A model generated the notes under the pieces. It saw only the letters and a program-made list of their open reading frames with translations, was not told the DNA's origin and ran no database searches. This document shows positions 10,603-22,481 of a stretch of 64,000 bases of DNA, piece after piece. The position numbers were made by a program, and so were the translations under genes. The stretch is from NCBI GenBank assembly GCA_030549175.1, contig JAUKUA010000001.1:5828001-5892000 (forward strand). The letters run 5' to 3'. Position 1 is the first letter of the stretch. Every line of letters starts with the position of its first letter. This stretch comes from Lasiosphaeris hirsuta (Eukaryota; Ascomycota; Sordariomycetes; Sordariales; Lasiosphaeriaceae).

Positions 10603-11781
10603 ATGGCGCAAACACCAATACACGTACTCGACGACTACTATCTCGCCATTACACTCTTGATTACAGCCGCCTATCAACTTGCCTTCTTCTCTGTCGCATT
10701 TACATTCAAGTTTGATAAGTTGACAGGTAAACACCGCCCTCCCTGGCACAGAAAATAAATTTAGCATTGGAAACCACATCTCTAATTCACTCCAAGATTT
10801 TGCTGGCGGTACAAACTTCGTCGTGCTCGCTATCATCACACTCGCTTTTAGCGGTGGCCACGATGCGCGCCAAATTTTGGTGTCTCTCTTCATCATGGCG
10901 TGGGGCTTGCGCCTGTCCGGATTCCTCCTCTTTCGCATCCTCAAAACAGGCAAAGATGACCGCTTCGACGACAAGCGGGACAAGTTCTTCCCCTTTCTTG
11001 GTTTCTGGGTCTTCCAAATGATATGGGTCTGGACCGTATCGCTGCCTGTGACGGTCCTCAATTCCCCTGCCGTACAGCGGTATCCTCAACACTCCTTTGG
11101 CACCGGTAGGGACATTGCCGGTGTCATTCTGTACGCTATCGGCTTCATCATGGAGAGCGTGAGCGACGTGCAAAAGTACCGCTTCCGAGCAAGGAACGAT
11201 AAATCAGCCGTGTGCGATACTGGCTTCTTCTACGTATCAAGGCACCCGAATTATTTCGGCGAGATCATTATCCAATTCGGTATGTTGCACCCCCCGAGGC
11301 CTACATAAACAACCTTCACCTTGCTAACACAACGCTGCTAGCCATCTACATGATTGCCGTCTCTGCCGCTGCTGATGGCTACGTGACAGGGCAAGCGTAC
11401 AGCGCCCTCTACGCCACCATCGTCGGGCCCTTCCTCCTCACCGCCCTCCTCATGTTCATCTCGGGCCTGACCCTCTCGGAACGTCCAGGGGCTAAGAAAC
11501 GCTATGAGAAGGGCTCCAACTGGGAGGGTTACTCACGATACTTACAGCGCACCAGCATTCTCATCCCATTCCCGCCCCAACTGTATGAACACCTCCCTAC
11601 GTTTATCAAGCGCACCATCTTCCTGGAGTTCCCGCTCTATGTATTTGACCCCGCAAAGCATTCCGGAGGTGCCAAGGCCCAACTCTCCGCGGAGGAAGGG
11701 AGGGGGGCTTCGGGCGTGGATGCGCAACGGCGAAGCGGGGACGCATTGGTGGCTACAACGGGGGAGGCAGGCCAGCGATAG
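10603..11781 (+). CDS. DUF1295 / steroid 5-alpha-reductase-like membrane protein (348 aa)
   Basis: Three exons, 10603-10726, 10797-11279 and 11342-11781, separated by introns of 70 and 62 nt. The product starts MAQTPIHVLDDYYLAITLLITAAYQ with a first membrane helix. It continues with a GGTNFVVLAIITLAFSGG helix, MAWGLRLSGFLLFRIL, the FFPFLGFWVFQMIWVW helix, and the conserved catalytic-type block of the family, GFFYVSRHPNYFGEI. This is followed by the last membrane helices and the segment YSRYLQRTSILIPFPP. The family shares the fold of 3-oxo-5-alpha-steroid 4-dehydrogenases and isoprenylcysteine methyltransferases, with the RHPNYFGE motif near the cofactor site. In fungi the DUF1295 members are uncharacterised integral membrane proteins, probably of the endoplasmic reticulum, acting on lipids. 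The last 50 residues are polar and variable. Each splice junction restores the frame (RHPNYFGEIIIQFAIYM across intron 2). Confidence 0.9.
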
Positions 11782-12226
11782 CAGTAGTAGACGCAGGCGC
11801 AGACATAAGCCAACACCTGGATAGGGACGGTCCTTGTGCGTGCTTATGCATGATGATATAATGTCTAAATGGAAACGACAGATTTGTTTGGCTTTAAAAG
11901 ATCCACCTCTACCCTCGTCCGATCGGCGCAAAGTAGCATGGCAACATGCTGCGTCCGAGCTACCGTAATGACTGAATATCGCGACGTAAAAGGACATGTT
12001 GTCCTGAATATCTTGGCTATGGAGCCAGAGTAGTTCCAATGCCTGATACATCAATCTGAAACCGAAAATTGTCAACATCCTCCTTCACTCATATAGCGAT
12101 GCAGCGGGCATACGTCCCCGAGGCCATCCGTGACGACAACCTGGATTCCGGCGGCTCTCTCTCTCTCGACGTACGCCCATTCAAGCCGAGATGACATTCT
12201 AGGTGCCACTCGGCTTAGGGGTACGC
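11782..12226. other. Intergenic, no gene seen
   Basis: Convergent gap between the DUF1295 gene and the GFA gene. It should contain the two 3' ends, and nothing else is seen. Confidence 0.6.
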
Positions 12227-13258
12227 TCAGTGCTCGTGGTCACTAAGCTCACAGGCACCCCTGATAGGGTCAGAGGGGCCACGACCAATGTTAGCATCAG
12301 AGCCAATGGGGGTACCGAAATCCTGGACTGAAGGTGTGCCGCCACTTCCACGCAAGTCGATGGGCTGATCAAGGGTCTCCTGAGAGTCTCCATAGGCGGT
12401 GTACTCGGACTCTTCTGAGTGGGTCTCGGAGCCTTCGGGGATTGGGACCATGGCGGAGCGGGTCCTTTAAGCCGGCCGTTAGCTAACAGTCAACTACATA
12501 GGTACTCAGTAGTACGATGGTATTCAGGGATGGGGTGGCATACCAGATATGGATGGCCGTCTTCCAGTCAAGCCCAGAGAGACTAATCGGCGCTATCAGC
12601 GGGGTTGTTCATAATGGTAGCAAATACAACTGGGGATAACGCGATACGTACCATCCGCCCTTGACAGAGACGACGTTCTTGTTCTAGTGGGGTAGTAAGT
12701 TATTTGTGTTTGCTTTAGGGAGCGCTCTCCCGCTCGGCGGGTTGGCTGTGAAAGTGTAGCCTCGTGTTATAGTCTACTTACCGGCGTTGTATGGATCAAG
12801 CGCGTACCACATTGCTTGCAGAAGTAACTACGCGTGTTGCGAAGAAGATAGGTTGGTGAGTCAGCCCCTATCTTGGTCCAAGCATTGCCATCACGCATGT
12901 CCCGAATTTTCTCGTCCGGGCAGAGTGTACCGCTGTCATATATAATATTACTACGTACCAGTACAGCGTATGGCCTGACGGAGTGGGTCGGCTGTTCGCA
13001 GAGAACGTCAGTCTATTAGCCAGTGACTTGACCTAGTCGCGTATACTATAACGACAGGAACAGGGACCCATGGATGACTCACGTGTAACAGCTCAGTAGG
13101 TCGGCGCTGGGTAGGTCGAATTTCGGAAAGATGGCCGAGGTGCCAAAGGCGGAGCTGGTCTGCCTTCGGCATTCGAAACAGTGGCAAATATATAGGGCCA
13201 GTGGTTTCTCGAGGGGCGTCTTGAAGGTGACAGAACCACACTGGCATCTGGCTTCCAT
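12227..13258 (-). CDS. GFA/CENP-V domain zinc protein (187 aa, six exons)
   Basis: Exons at 13258-13083, 12991-12959 (33 nt), 12827-12782 (46 nt), 12683-12652 (32 nt), 12582-12544 (39 nt) and 12464-12227. The five introns are 91, 131, 98, 69 and 79 nt. The spliced product begins MEARCQCGSVTF and carries the GFA zinc ligands: CQC at the start, CHCFEC near residue 40, and the rebuilt CYFCKQCGTRLIH motif in the middle. It then reads KNVVSVKGGCLSGLDW and IHIWTRSAMVPIPEG, which is the usual end of the fungal domain. The remaining 60 residues are acidic and variable. The family is named after a bacterial glutathione-dependent formaldehyde-activating enzyme. Fungal members are mostly uncharacterised and may act on glutathione adducts. 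The small central exons would be missed by a naive gene caller, but every junction is in phase and restores known family motifs. Confidence 0.87.
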
Positions 13259-16230
13259 AACGCCTATGAGATGGTAGGTGGTGCAGGTGGCGCTCGTAGA
13301 TGCTGCTGCTGCTGCAAGGTGTCTTGCCAAGGCGTGGTAGAACCTCTCTACAAGCACAGCAGGGAGTGGGGGGTCCTTTGGAAGGGGGCAAACGAGATCA
13401 ACCTTGCTGGGCAGGATACGCCGGAGATGTTTAGGCTCCCAATAAACTCGGGGATGCCGACGCAGACAGCTGGGCCAAGACGGACGGGCAGGTTACAATA
13501 AGTAGTGACTCTTCTGTCCCGGATCCTGGCCCAAATCCTGATCTAGCCCAAGTTGACCCTAAGCTGGCGTCCGGCTCAATCGGTGCCAAGCGCCAAAAAT
13601 GCAAGTGATAAGATGATCCAAGCCCAAGTCTCTCCGAGTCGAGAATGGACTGCGGCGTGGGGCAGGATGTGGTATACTGAACACAGCAACTCCGAGGTTC
13701 GCTGCTGGGCTCTGGACCTCGATCGGCGCATATGAGAGCAGTCGTGTGTGAGTTCATAAGGGGATTCAGTGTTATTCTTCGCGCCATTGGGCCATGTTGC
13801 GGACTGGAAAATCATAAATCATGTTGCGGAAGCGGAAGGAGGGTGACGTGCCCAGCAACAGCCCTAACAAGCGGCATAGAGGTTGCGCCAGTCACGAAGT
13901 CACATGAGTGGGTGGATCATCGTGCCGGGGGTTCAATTGTTTGGGAGCCGAGCCGTGGTGGCACAGGTTGATAGACGTCATGTCTAATTGATGCATGAGA
14001 AGACGGGTTATACTGCGCGCATGAAGCTCCATTTGTTAGTGAAGTACCTACCCTCGAGGCTAAGCTTCTGACTAAATATTCCAATCACACCTACGGAAAA
14101 CATCGCTAAGGACTTGGGGAACTGAATGCTACTGCGTACTACCTGGCCGACTTGACCGAGAGAAGGGGTTTAAAAATCCCCTGTTGTTCAGTGCTGTAGC
14201 CAGCAAATCAACGTCTATGCCCATGTTATCTCCGCAAACACAGCGAACAAACCCGAACCTGGTTTCAGGCTGCAAACCAATTCAATTCGACTGAAAAACC
14301 ACCTACCCATAGTGTGCCATTTCAAGGGGCAGCTTGAAATCTCGCTGCTCTCTATCAGGAATCGACCTTTTTCACTCGAGCGACTGGAGTACTTAGCCTC
14401 GAGGTAAGTAGTAGCTACTACTACACTGGTAGCTAGATCGAAGCCCTCCAAGATAATGCTGCCCTAGGTAGGTGGGTATTTTGCTACCCTACCTCAAGGT
14501 ACCTACCCTCTTGGCATTTCACTGCACTAACATCTGAGGGGTTGAAGCAAACAGGGTCAAGCTGTCACAGAGCTTGCGAGCCTAACAGCAGATCGCCAAC
14601 ACATTCTTGGCAATGTGCAAGCACAGAAAGAAAAAAAAAAAAGACGGATTGCAAAACTCCGGAAGTGGTACGGAGAAACTGCTTCATGGCGTTCTGTGAT
14701 ATTCGGCGTAGGGTCGCCGCCCATGCCAATCTCAGCAAAATAGCTATAGTAGGTAAGTAGACAGAGTCTGCTCAACATACACCTGTTTGGGCCGAGCTCT
14801 GCTTGAGGTCGGTGGCTATCTGGAATTGTGGAGGGCTAAATCGGATGCCCAACTCAAGCCTCGTCGCCAAATGCTCGTGCTATGTCATGCATAGTCTTTA
14901 TTTCCTGTGTTTCATTCACCAACATGGCAAATCTGACACCTGTGGGGGAGGGAGATGACGCCAGGGCCCCGATCCAGCTGGCGTTTGCGCACAGGTGCGG
15001 AATAGGGAAGCGAGCTTGGGGAGTCGGCCCCCGAGTGCGGGGTACGGATGGCTGGGCCGGCCCATCCCACCCTTCTCGACATCCATTGTCATTGCCCCGC
15101 CCGGAGGCGGAACGGGCGCTTCAAGCAAGGAAAACTACCGACTCGTTCCGCATCTCCAATTCCCACCAACCGCCGCCCGGCCTTCTTCCATTCGCAGCCG
15201 CTCCGCCTCATTTCGACACCATACCAATATCTGAGACCTCCTTGTTGCCGGCTGACCGCAACTGGGCAGCCCGGCCCTTGATCCCCCCTACTAAATCCAG
15301 AACCGTCTTTGTTTTCACCTGGGGCTTCAGCGTCGGATTTACTTTGCGGCAGCTTTGCTATTGTCGCGCCATTATTCGCGTCAGCGCAAGCCCATAGCAT
15401 CACTTGGCGCTTTTCACGCCCGCCGTTCCTGCTCTTGGCTCACCTCAATACGCAACAGCCCACACTTGGCTTGCCCGCGTCAGCTAAAATTTATGTGTGA
15501 TAAACCACAGGGCGCGTGAGCGCATAGGGCTGGGTTGCTTCGTTTGTCTCCACCGAGCGGAGCTTCGGGCTCTAAAAGTTGGAGCCCCAAGATGTCCACA
15601 TCCTTCCGCCTCCCACCAATGTTATGCTTCCAGTTGCCGAACACACCAGGGCACCGCTCTGCCGCAACGATGCTTCCTCGAGACGGTTGGTATTGGGTGT
15701 GAGAGATAACCTCCGGAATGCGCCCTCGGGGCACACCTTCCTTGACTTGCTCTTTCCGGCTTCTAAGTCCACCCGTACCCAAGACATTTTTGTTATCCGA
15801 CGACTTGCTCAGGATGACGTGTGTGGGCTAGGTCGAGCGTAAACCCCGATTACCCTGCATGGACCGGATCTGGCGCCTGCTCCTTCAACTTCACGACCAA
15901 AAAGCCGACGACATGTCTACAGCACTATAACGTGCAACTCCAAGTGCTTGTAGCGGATGTCAAATATTCACAACCCAAACAAACCGCTTGCTCTTTCTCT
16001 ATTGAACTCAAAATTAAACATGTTGCCTGCTCCAGATACCCCGCAAGCCAAGTCTTTCTATGGCTGTTGTGTCCCCGATACAAATAAAATGCTAAAAGGC
16101 AATGCCAGGAACTTCCGCGGAGATCAAAATGCATGTGGCGCCCGCCTTAACGCCGGCCGAACCCGTCGGTCCCCAACCGACCCCCAATCCGTGTTGCAGT
16201 CCAGAGGAAATTGCAGTATGCTGCATCGAA
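13259..16230. other. 3-kb gene-poor interval
   Basis: No coding region I can support. Several frames of 70-170 codons occur (for example 14882-15397, plus strand), but none has a domain or a neighbouring exon that extends it. The left end includes the GFA promoter. The segment 14000-14900 is AT-richer, with repeated short CTACCT/GGTAGG-type words and an A-tract near 14628-14641. A long noncoding RNA or decayed repeats could be here but I see no direct sign. Confidence 0.45.
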
Positions 16231-17739
16231 TTAAGCCATGATGGAGTACGATTGGTTCCTTGTGCCCTCTCCCTCTGCGTCATCCAGACATACCAACTCG
16301 AACTTCCTCCCCAATCTGACAACCGGATCGTCGATGGCGCGCCAGAAGAGGTCGGCCGCCCATATCACCATTGGCCCGAGGATGCAGAGGCCGACAAACC
16401 AGCCAACCGTCATCTGTGTTGTGTTTGCTACACCCATATACCCCTTGACGCCCCATCCTGCGACCGCTTCTTTGAAGCCTGGCGCTCCCGGTGTGCCGCT
16501 CGCTGGGACGAATGGACGCCCGAGTACCCTCCGCTCGTACATGCTTAGCACCAAGCCATGCACAATGTACACGGCGTAGCTGATGCGCCCGCAATACTGC
16601 GCCAGCGGGCCCTCGAAGAACCTCTTGAGCGTGATCAGCTCGCCGACCGACCACACGATAAAGACTGCTGACAAGCCGAACCAGTACTTTTGCGGCGCCT
16701 GGTTCTCCATTTTTGAGAAGGGGAGTGGTGTCCTTGCGAGGAAATACCGAATTCCTGGCGTTTTGTCTGCATTGCGGTTTGGCCAGCCCCCAACAAAAAG
16801 ACCGACCAAGACAACGCCGACACAGAACACTATCTTGATAGTGCTCAGCAGTCGCTTCCACGACGTTTGTATTTCCTTGGATTTCTCCCATCCCTTGGGA
16901 TCTTGTGCATGCTGTAGTATATGGATCTCCGCAAGAAACAAGCCGGCAAGAAACTCGAAGGCCGCCCATTTTCCGCATGCGAGACAGTACGCCATGAGGC
17001 CAAACACCATTGCCTGCCGGATACGAAGCCGGACTCGCGAGAGCATCAGGATTACCATGAAGAGCAGCATCGAGTGTGCGAACTCGATCGGGATGGTCCA
17101 GAGGTGGATGTCGTAAAGGGGTCGGAGATCCTTGTCCCAAGCCCACGGCCACGCGATTTGGTGGAAAACGGCATCCTTCCATCGCCAGAGCTGCACCGAC
17201 CACGACGCCTGTGCCTTCCCCACGTAACCCGCCTGCGCCATACACATGATAATGAAGGTCGACGCAACACAAGGACCGAAGAGCCGGAAGGCTCGGCGGA
17301 AGGTGGAGGATGAGAGGGCTGTGTAGCACTTGCCCAGATCGCGGGTGTGTATCGCCTTGATTGGCTTGTACGAGAGGACGAAGCCGGATATGACAAAGAA
17401 GATATGGACCATTGGTCGACCAGAGAATATTATTCGGAGGTACGGCAGCTGGATCCATCCCGATGGCTTCTCCTTGTCGATGCCGTAGCTCTGGACAAGA
17501 TAGCTATAGTTGTTCTCGGTGTAGTGGCAGAAGAAGACGATAACCGAGGCAATGCCTCTCAGGCCATCCAGGTATGATGTCGGGTGAAGGCGCCATGTCG
17601 ACTTGTGGTCTGGAAAGATGATGTCGGCGATAAAGCTCGGCATGAGCAACCTCAAGGCGTTTTTCCACGCTTGGCGGCATAGGAGACGGCATATGAGTGA
17701 GCATAGTATGGTGTTGCTCCACGGTTTGTGGAACGCCAT
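16231..17739 (-). CDS. Acyltransferase 3 family membrane protein (502 aa)
   Basis: Single-exon gene starting MAFHKPWSN. The acyltransferase-3 domain starts with the motif SYLDGLRGIASVIVFFCHYTE near residue 65, which holds the RG and the catalytic-type His of the family. It continues with GRPMVHIFFVISGFVLSYKPIK near residue 115 and about ten hydrophobic helices. These include the STFIIMCMAQAG, FMVILMLSRVRL, FCVGVVLVGLFVGG and VGWFVGLCILGPMVIWA segments. Near the C-terminus, GRISYAVYIVHGLVLSMYE is the usual last conserved block. The family moves acyl groups from cytosolic donors onto sugars, lipids or small molecules in a membrane. Fungal members occur both as housekeeping genes and in secondary-metabolite clusters. 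No cluster enzymes surround this one, so its substrate is open. A 392-codon overlapping frame on the same strand is a shadow of this gene. Confidence 0.92.
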   Translation of the reverse strand: MAFHKPWSNTILCSLICRLLCRQAWKNALRLLMPSFIADIIFPDHKSTWRLHPTSYLDGLRGIASVIVFFCHYTENNYSYLVQSYGIDKEKPSGWIQLPYLRIIFSGRPMVHIFFVISGFVLSYKPIKAIHTRDLGKCYTALSSSTFRRAFRLFGPCVASTFIIMCMAQAGYVGKAQASWSVQLWRWKDAVFHQIAWPWAWDKDLRPLYDIHLWTIPIEFAHSMLLFMVILMLSRVRLRIRQAMVFGLMAYCLACGKWAAFEFLAGLFLAEIHILQHAQDPKGWEKSKEIQTSWKRLLSTIKIVFCVGVVLVGLFVGGWPNRNADKTPGIRYFLARTPLPFSKMENQAPQKYWFGLSAVFIVWSVGELITLKRFFEGPLAQYCGRISYAVYIVHGLVLSMYERRVLGRPFVPASGTPGAPGFKEAVAGWGVKGYMGVANTTQMTVGWFVGLCILGPMVIWAADLFWRAIDDPVVRLGRKFELVCLDDAEGEGTRNQSYSIMA

Positions 17740-19492
17740 CACCCTAAGCCGCGCTCTTCGCGGGGCAAGCGAGTGATAAAACCAAGTTCGGCGATAGCAA
17801 AGCGAGAGGACGATAGGTTTCGGGGGTCGAAAATAGGCTGGATAAATGTATCAGCATTGAGGTCAGCGACTAGAAGTTGGTGTGCTTTTTCGTGTATGAT
17901 CGAAAAGGAAAAAAGCCGTATGGCAACGCTATACCCAGCGCTGAAGCTGGTAGATGTGGGACGAGCATATATTGGTGGTGATAGAGGGGGAGGGGGTTGA
18001 AAGCATTGCTCAGGGTTTGGTGATGGACTCGAACACAAGAGATGCCATGACATCCTCGGACGTTGTCAAGTTTTGAGGTGTGTCAGAACAAACAGGGCAC
18101 TCCAAGGTCCCCGTCGTTTCTAGTTTAGATTCTCGGGTTTGGCGTTTTGGCCATGGAATAAGTGGACTCACCGTATCAATATGTAAAGAGAGGCGTGCTG
18201 ATATCAAACACCAGGCTCCAAATAGGCTAGCCGTGGGAGTAAAAAGGCACCACAAAGCAAGAACTGGCTGGTAACAGGAACGATGCTCAAACGAGTGTAA
18301 ACGAGGGACTGGCAACGGCCGAAGGGGGGAATCAGGTTGGGGAAGGCGAACAACGACCACTGGTCATTGAGGTTAATGTACTGAACAGCGTGCCTCGTGC
18401 CTGGTGCCTGATCTGCCAGCCCCTAACGCCATGCCGCTTGTGTGGAGGTGCTTGACGGGCTAGACAGCGGCCTCGAGCGCAAGCATTCTGATCGATCCAT
18501 TCGTGGCGTTCCGCTACCCAGACTGAGATTTCGTTCGCAAGGGAGCCGACCTAGTGTCGGGAATTGTGCCCTTGTTCGGCAGCAAGTTGCAATCAACGAC
18601 CCTGGGAGACCCGAGGATGGTCTGTTCCCGCTGGCAGCGTGCATGCCTCCTTTCCCTGCGTTGGCCATGGCGGGCTGCCTGGATGGCAGCAACTCCAAGC
18701 AGTCGACACTGACGCGATTGTGTTCTATTCGAAGTGTGGAAGCCACAAGTGCCGGGATGGCTGTCTTGGCTGATGACAGAGCCGCAAGGATCGGAACAAT
18801 CCCTGTCTCCCAATGCTACGTAATATATACGCAAGGTACATTGGCCATACGATGACCTCGCGCTGGTTGCTGCAAATTCAGACAAACAGCAGACTGACTG
18901 CACAAAAGCGCGGGTGCCCGCCGATATCTCTTTCTGCCACCTTCCTGATCATGCTTCCCCACGGTGCCACGCTCCCTTCTCGCGCGATTGACACGATTTT
19001 CGGGCTCCAGCAGCGATCAACACTTGTCAAAACGATATAAACCCACCGCCCCACAAAACCCATTCTCCATCCTTGTTTTCTTCGTTTCAAGTTCGCCGAT
19101 CCCTTCCCGTGGATTCACATTGCGTTGCGGGATGGAACACAAGCAGGCAAAACTTGTTCAAGCACACTTTCCAATGCCCCCCACCTTGGCTGCGGTAACT
19201 AGTGCACAGTCAGAAGCGGTTGCGATATAGGCAACGAAATTGCCTTAGTATAATATAGCTAGCTGGTAAAGATACCTTTACCCGAGCAAACATCAGTTCA
19301 AGTCAGCCGTATGACTGCTGCTTGGTAAGTTACTCGCCCATTAACCCCTGCAAATGTCATTGTCCACCCGTCACTGGTTCCGTGCTTGACATAGAAACCC
19401 CAGTGAGCGACATCTCCTATACTACCTCAGCAGACCCAAAGTAAAGGGGCTCCTTACCTCCATATCTTATGCTCCTCAACCTATTATTTTTA
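17740..19492. other. Intergenic, no gene seen
   Basis: The right-hand boundary is the 3' end of the interrupted F-box-like gene and the left is the acyltransferase promoter. Frames of 70-137 codons occur on both strands but none resembles a known family. A possible tRNA-like B-box word near 19300 was examined and rejected. Confidence 0.5.
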
Positions 19493-20284
19493 TCAGTGGA
19501 AAACATGCTTCCCTGACTTCAAATCACCAACCCTAGTAACACACACGGCCTCGACTTGCTCCCTTCCCTCCCCCCATCTATTCATGCCCCTCTCTAAATC
19601 CTTACACCACGCACACTGCTCCCGATCCCCCAACCATCTTCTCCCAACCATATCCACCTCCACCACCCTCAGTTTCCTCAAGCTCCTCAACCCATCAACC
19701 CACCGACACGTCCATCGACCCCCATTCCCCATCTTCACGTCCTCATCCATTTCCACATTCTCCTCTATCTCAACCTTAACCCTTAAACCCCTCATCCCCT
19801 CCGCCCAGCATCCACACAAGTCCTCCCACAGCGCAAGTCTCAACTCAACACAAAGGTCGCGCTCCTCCAGCTCGAGCCGAGCATACCGCATCTCATCGCG
19901 CTGTCATGGTCTCAGGCCCATGACGAAGGCTCGTGCGGCGGGCAGTCCCGAGGACGCGAACCACGAGACGAAGACGAACTCGTCGGTATGGAAAGGGAGG
20001 AGGCATGCCTCGGCGTGGATTTGGTGACAGGCGAGGAGGAGGTCAGATGGGACGTAGCTGAGGGGGCGGGAAGGCGGGAGAAGTCGGGTGGAGGTGGTGG
20101 GGGGTTGACGACGTGGGCCAGAGGATGTGGTGTGGGACGAAGTGGGATACCATGGACAGAGCCCTGCTGGCTGAAGGGGGGTCATGAGATGCACCCAGCC
20201 GTAGATCTGGAGGCGGATTTTGAGTGGGACATCGAGCAAGCATCGCTTCCTTGCGTCTTGGCTTTGGATGGTCGAGTCCGTCAT
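19493..20284 (-). pseudogene. F-box-like fungal protein gene with one in-frame TGA
   Basis: One uninterrupted frame of 264 codons runs from ATG 20284 to the stop at 19493, except for a single TGA at 19906-19904. The part before it starts MTDSTIQSQD, has an F-box-like opening (LLDVPLKIRLQIYGWVHL) and the block LLLACHQIHAEACLLPFHTDEFVFVSWF, typical of a large class of fungal F-box-like proteins. The part after it (RDEMRYARLELEERDLCVELRLALWEDLCGCW) continues the same domain. At the stop the local reading is GLRP-stop-QRDEMRYARLE, where I expect a Trp (TGG) from the family pattern, so one base separates it from an intact gene. There is no plausible intron that removes the codon. It may be a young pseudogene, a truncated 126-aa protein, an A-to-I edited transcript or a sequencing error. 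Confidence 0.65.
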
Positions 20285-21552
20285 GACAAGCTGCCTCCTG
20301 GCTGGGAGTTCAGGGCGTGGTACTGCGGCGGGATGCAGTTTGAGAAGACAACTCCCCTCGCAGTGGCCACCTTCCTCCCATGGCGTAGGTTTCCAACTGG
20401 GTGGAGGGATTATCTCGAGCATGCTACTCGAGTCCTGGTTAAGGTAGACAAAGTAACCCTGACTTGAGCAAGTGCGGTAGATCCTTCGACCAATCCCACA
20501 AGTGGGTCTCTGCGAGAAAATAAAGAGGTGGGCGGCAACAAAGGAACAAACAATGCCACGGGCACTTCCCCTCGATAATATGCACATACGAGAGGCGAGG
20601 GATGTGAGTACGGCACGTACTTAGCTCCCTCGCTGCGGGACTACGGACACCACGACTAGCCACACCTGTGGTTCCCCCGTTCTGGCAGCCAGCACGACAT
20701 GGTCCCCGCACTAGATACGAGGGATGGATGAAGAACCGAAATATCGCGACTCCGTAGTCCATATACCGCATAATATCCCATTAAGCTCCGTGTTAGTGAT
20801 GGCAGTGTTACGTGTTGCCTTATCACTCGGGCAAGACACATTGCCTAGGGGGTTGAGCTGCCACATCAGTACGACGGAGACCGTATCGTGCATCGCAAAC
20901 CGCGAAACGCAAAATGCTATCCTATGGAGTGGTCCGTATGAGCCCTGCATTTCGCTAGGTAATGCATCCACGGACACTGGTTTGACTCGCTGTTCGGCTT
21001 TGGAATCGGGAGGCATGCAGGAAAGATTCGGGCTAAGGACCATGTTGAATATTCTGCTCTGGTGATTCCAGCCCATGACCAATCGCTCCAAAACCAATGC
21101 CCCTCCATGTTTCCATCTCCGTCTGCATAAGTAGTGTTTTTGGGTCCTTCTTGAAGACTTGCAAAAGCAGGCAACCAGGAAGACTTGCGCTGTAGCCTAA
21201 GGCGGACGACTTGTGTTGATTAAGCTTGGGGGTATTGGGGTGGGTGGTAAGGCGCGATATTGGTAAACCCGATCTTCAATCTTGCCCTTTCCGGGAAGTA
21301 GAGAGGTAAACGAGGTTCGTATTGATGAGTGCTTTTCATCATTATCGGTCGTCGTGCTCTGGCGATTTCCGGGTATAGCACAACCGTCAAGCATGCCCAA
21401 AGCCGCTCGTACACAAGAGCAAGCGTAATGCAAAGCCAGCGCAAACAGACAGCATGTGTCCGCGTGCAATGATCGATCTCAAGATCTTCACCGCGACTCG
21501 GCTGGTGCTCGCTGAATAGTTGAATTGGACACCTGGTCCAATAAAACCCTGA
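20285..21552. other. Intergenic, no gene seen
   Basis: Contains the presumed promoter of the interrupted gene and the 3' region of MED8. Frames of up to about 128 codons occur at 20711-21097 on both strands; they mirror each other and have no recognisable features. Confidence 0.5.
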
Positions 21553-22481
21553 TTACCTCACAACCCTAGGCCGCTTTCCCGCCTCCCTCATCTTGCGGGT
21601 CGATTCCAAGTCAATATTCGAGGGCATATTCAAGTCACCCCTGGCAGCAAACCAAAGCATTTGCTCCGGCAGTATACCAGGCGGCTTCGCTTGCCCAGGA
21701 ACGCCCGACTGCTGCCCATGGCCGGGGACTGAAGGCTGGACACCAGCGTCACCTACCTTCCCAGCACCCCCCATCTCTTCATCGCTCTCATCCTCGTCGT
21801 CGTCTTCCTCATCGCTCTCATCCTCCAGCGATCGCTTCAGCCCTGTCCGCACGTTCCTTGTCCCCATCTCTTGCTCCGCGATCGTGTACGACTCGCCCGC
21901 CTGGTTTTGAATATACTTCATGATACCCTCGTCGCACGCATCCCGAATGTCAGCCCATTGCTCATTAAACGCATCAGGCGGAACCTCGCCCTCCTGCTCA
22001 AGTCCGTAGCCCCCAGCGTCTTCGTCGTTGGCATCCGTGATACCGCTGCCGAGCTTGCTCGCGTCGAGACCGGCGGCGCGCGCCGTATCACGCGCCTCTT
22101 CGACCCAGCTCTCGATATCGGGCTCGAGCTTTTTGCGCAGCAGGTGCAGCAGGACCTGCTCCTGGGTACGGCCGGGGAAATTGGTCGACGGGTGGATGGC
22201 GATGCGCTGAAAGAGCTCGGCATTTTCGCTAGCGATATCCTGGATTGAGTTTACATTTTGGAGGAGGATGGCGGCGGAGGCTTGGAGGGATTCGCTGCGC
22301 GGGGTGTGAGTGGCCCATGAACAATTCGACAGGGGAGAAAGGAGCAGTACCGGCTGGGGAGAGGTTGCGTCGCGAATACAGTCCCGCGAAGACTTCCGAG
22401 ACTGCTAGCAAGTTGGTGGAAGCGGTTGCGCATCACATCGAGCTGCTTCAGCTCTTCAGCTACAAGGCCGAGGGACGCCAT
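21553..22481 (-). CDS. MED8: Mediator complex subunit 8
   Basis: Two exons, 22481-22351 and 22294-21553, with a 56-nt intron (GTACTG to GCAG). Product 290 aa. It begins MASLGLVAEELKQLDVMRNRFHQLASSLGSL. The splice restores the motif QPLPSRESLQASAAILLQNVNSI, the family's hallmark helical segment. It continues with IHPSTNFPGRTQEQVLLHLLRKKLEPDIESWVEE, the most conserved block of fungal Med8. The C-terminal half has an acidic stretch (DESDEEDDDEDESDEE) and a Gly/Pro/Gln linker. It ends in the conserved MLWFAARGD / RKMREAGKRPRVVR segment. Med8 sits in the Mediator head module, contacts Med18/Med20 and TBP, and supports RNA polymerase II initiation. The start is the first ATG and is well placed upstream of the helix. 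Confidence 0.94.

Noticed and set aside
14882..15397. 171-codon plus-strand frame in the gene-poor interval
   Set aside because: No recognisable family and no adjoining exon; low-complexity and mirrored by frames on the other strand.
16280..17458. 392-codon minus-strand frame
   Set aside because: Shadow in another frame of the acyltransferase-3 gene.
18010..18360. 116-codon minus-strand frame with a CPVC motif
   Set aside because: A single CxxC is too little to call a zinc protein and no continuation across a splice site was found.
19255..19330. tRNA-like promoter words (A-box and B-box)
   Set aside because: The box-like words do not fold into a cloverleaf with a matching acceptor stem.
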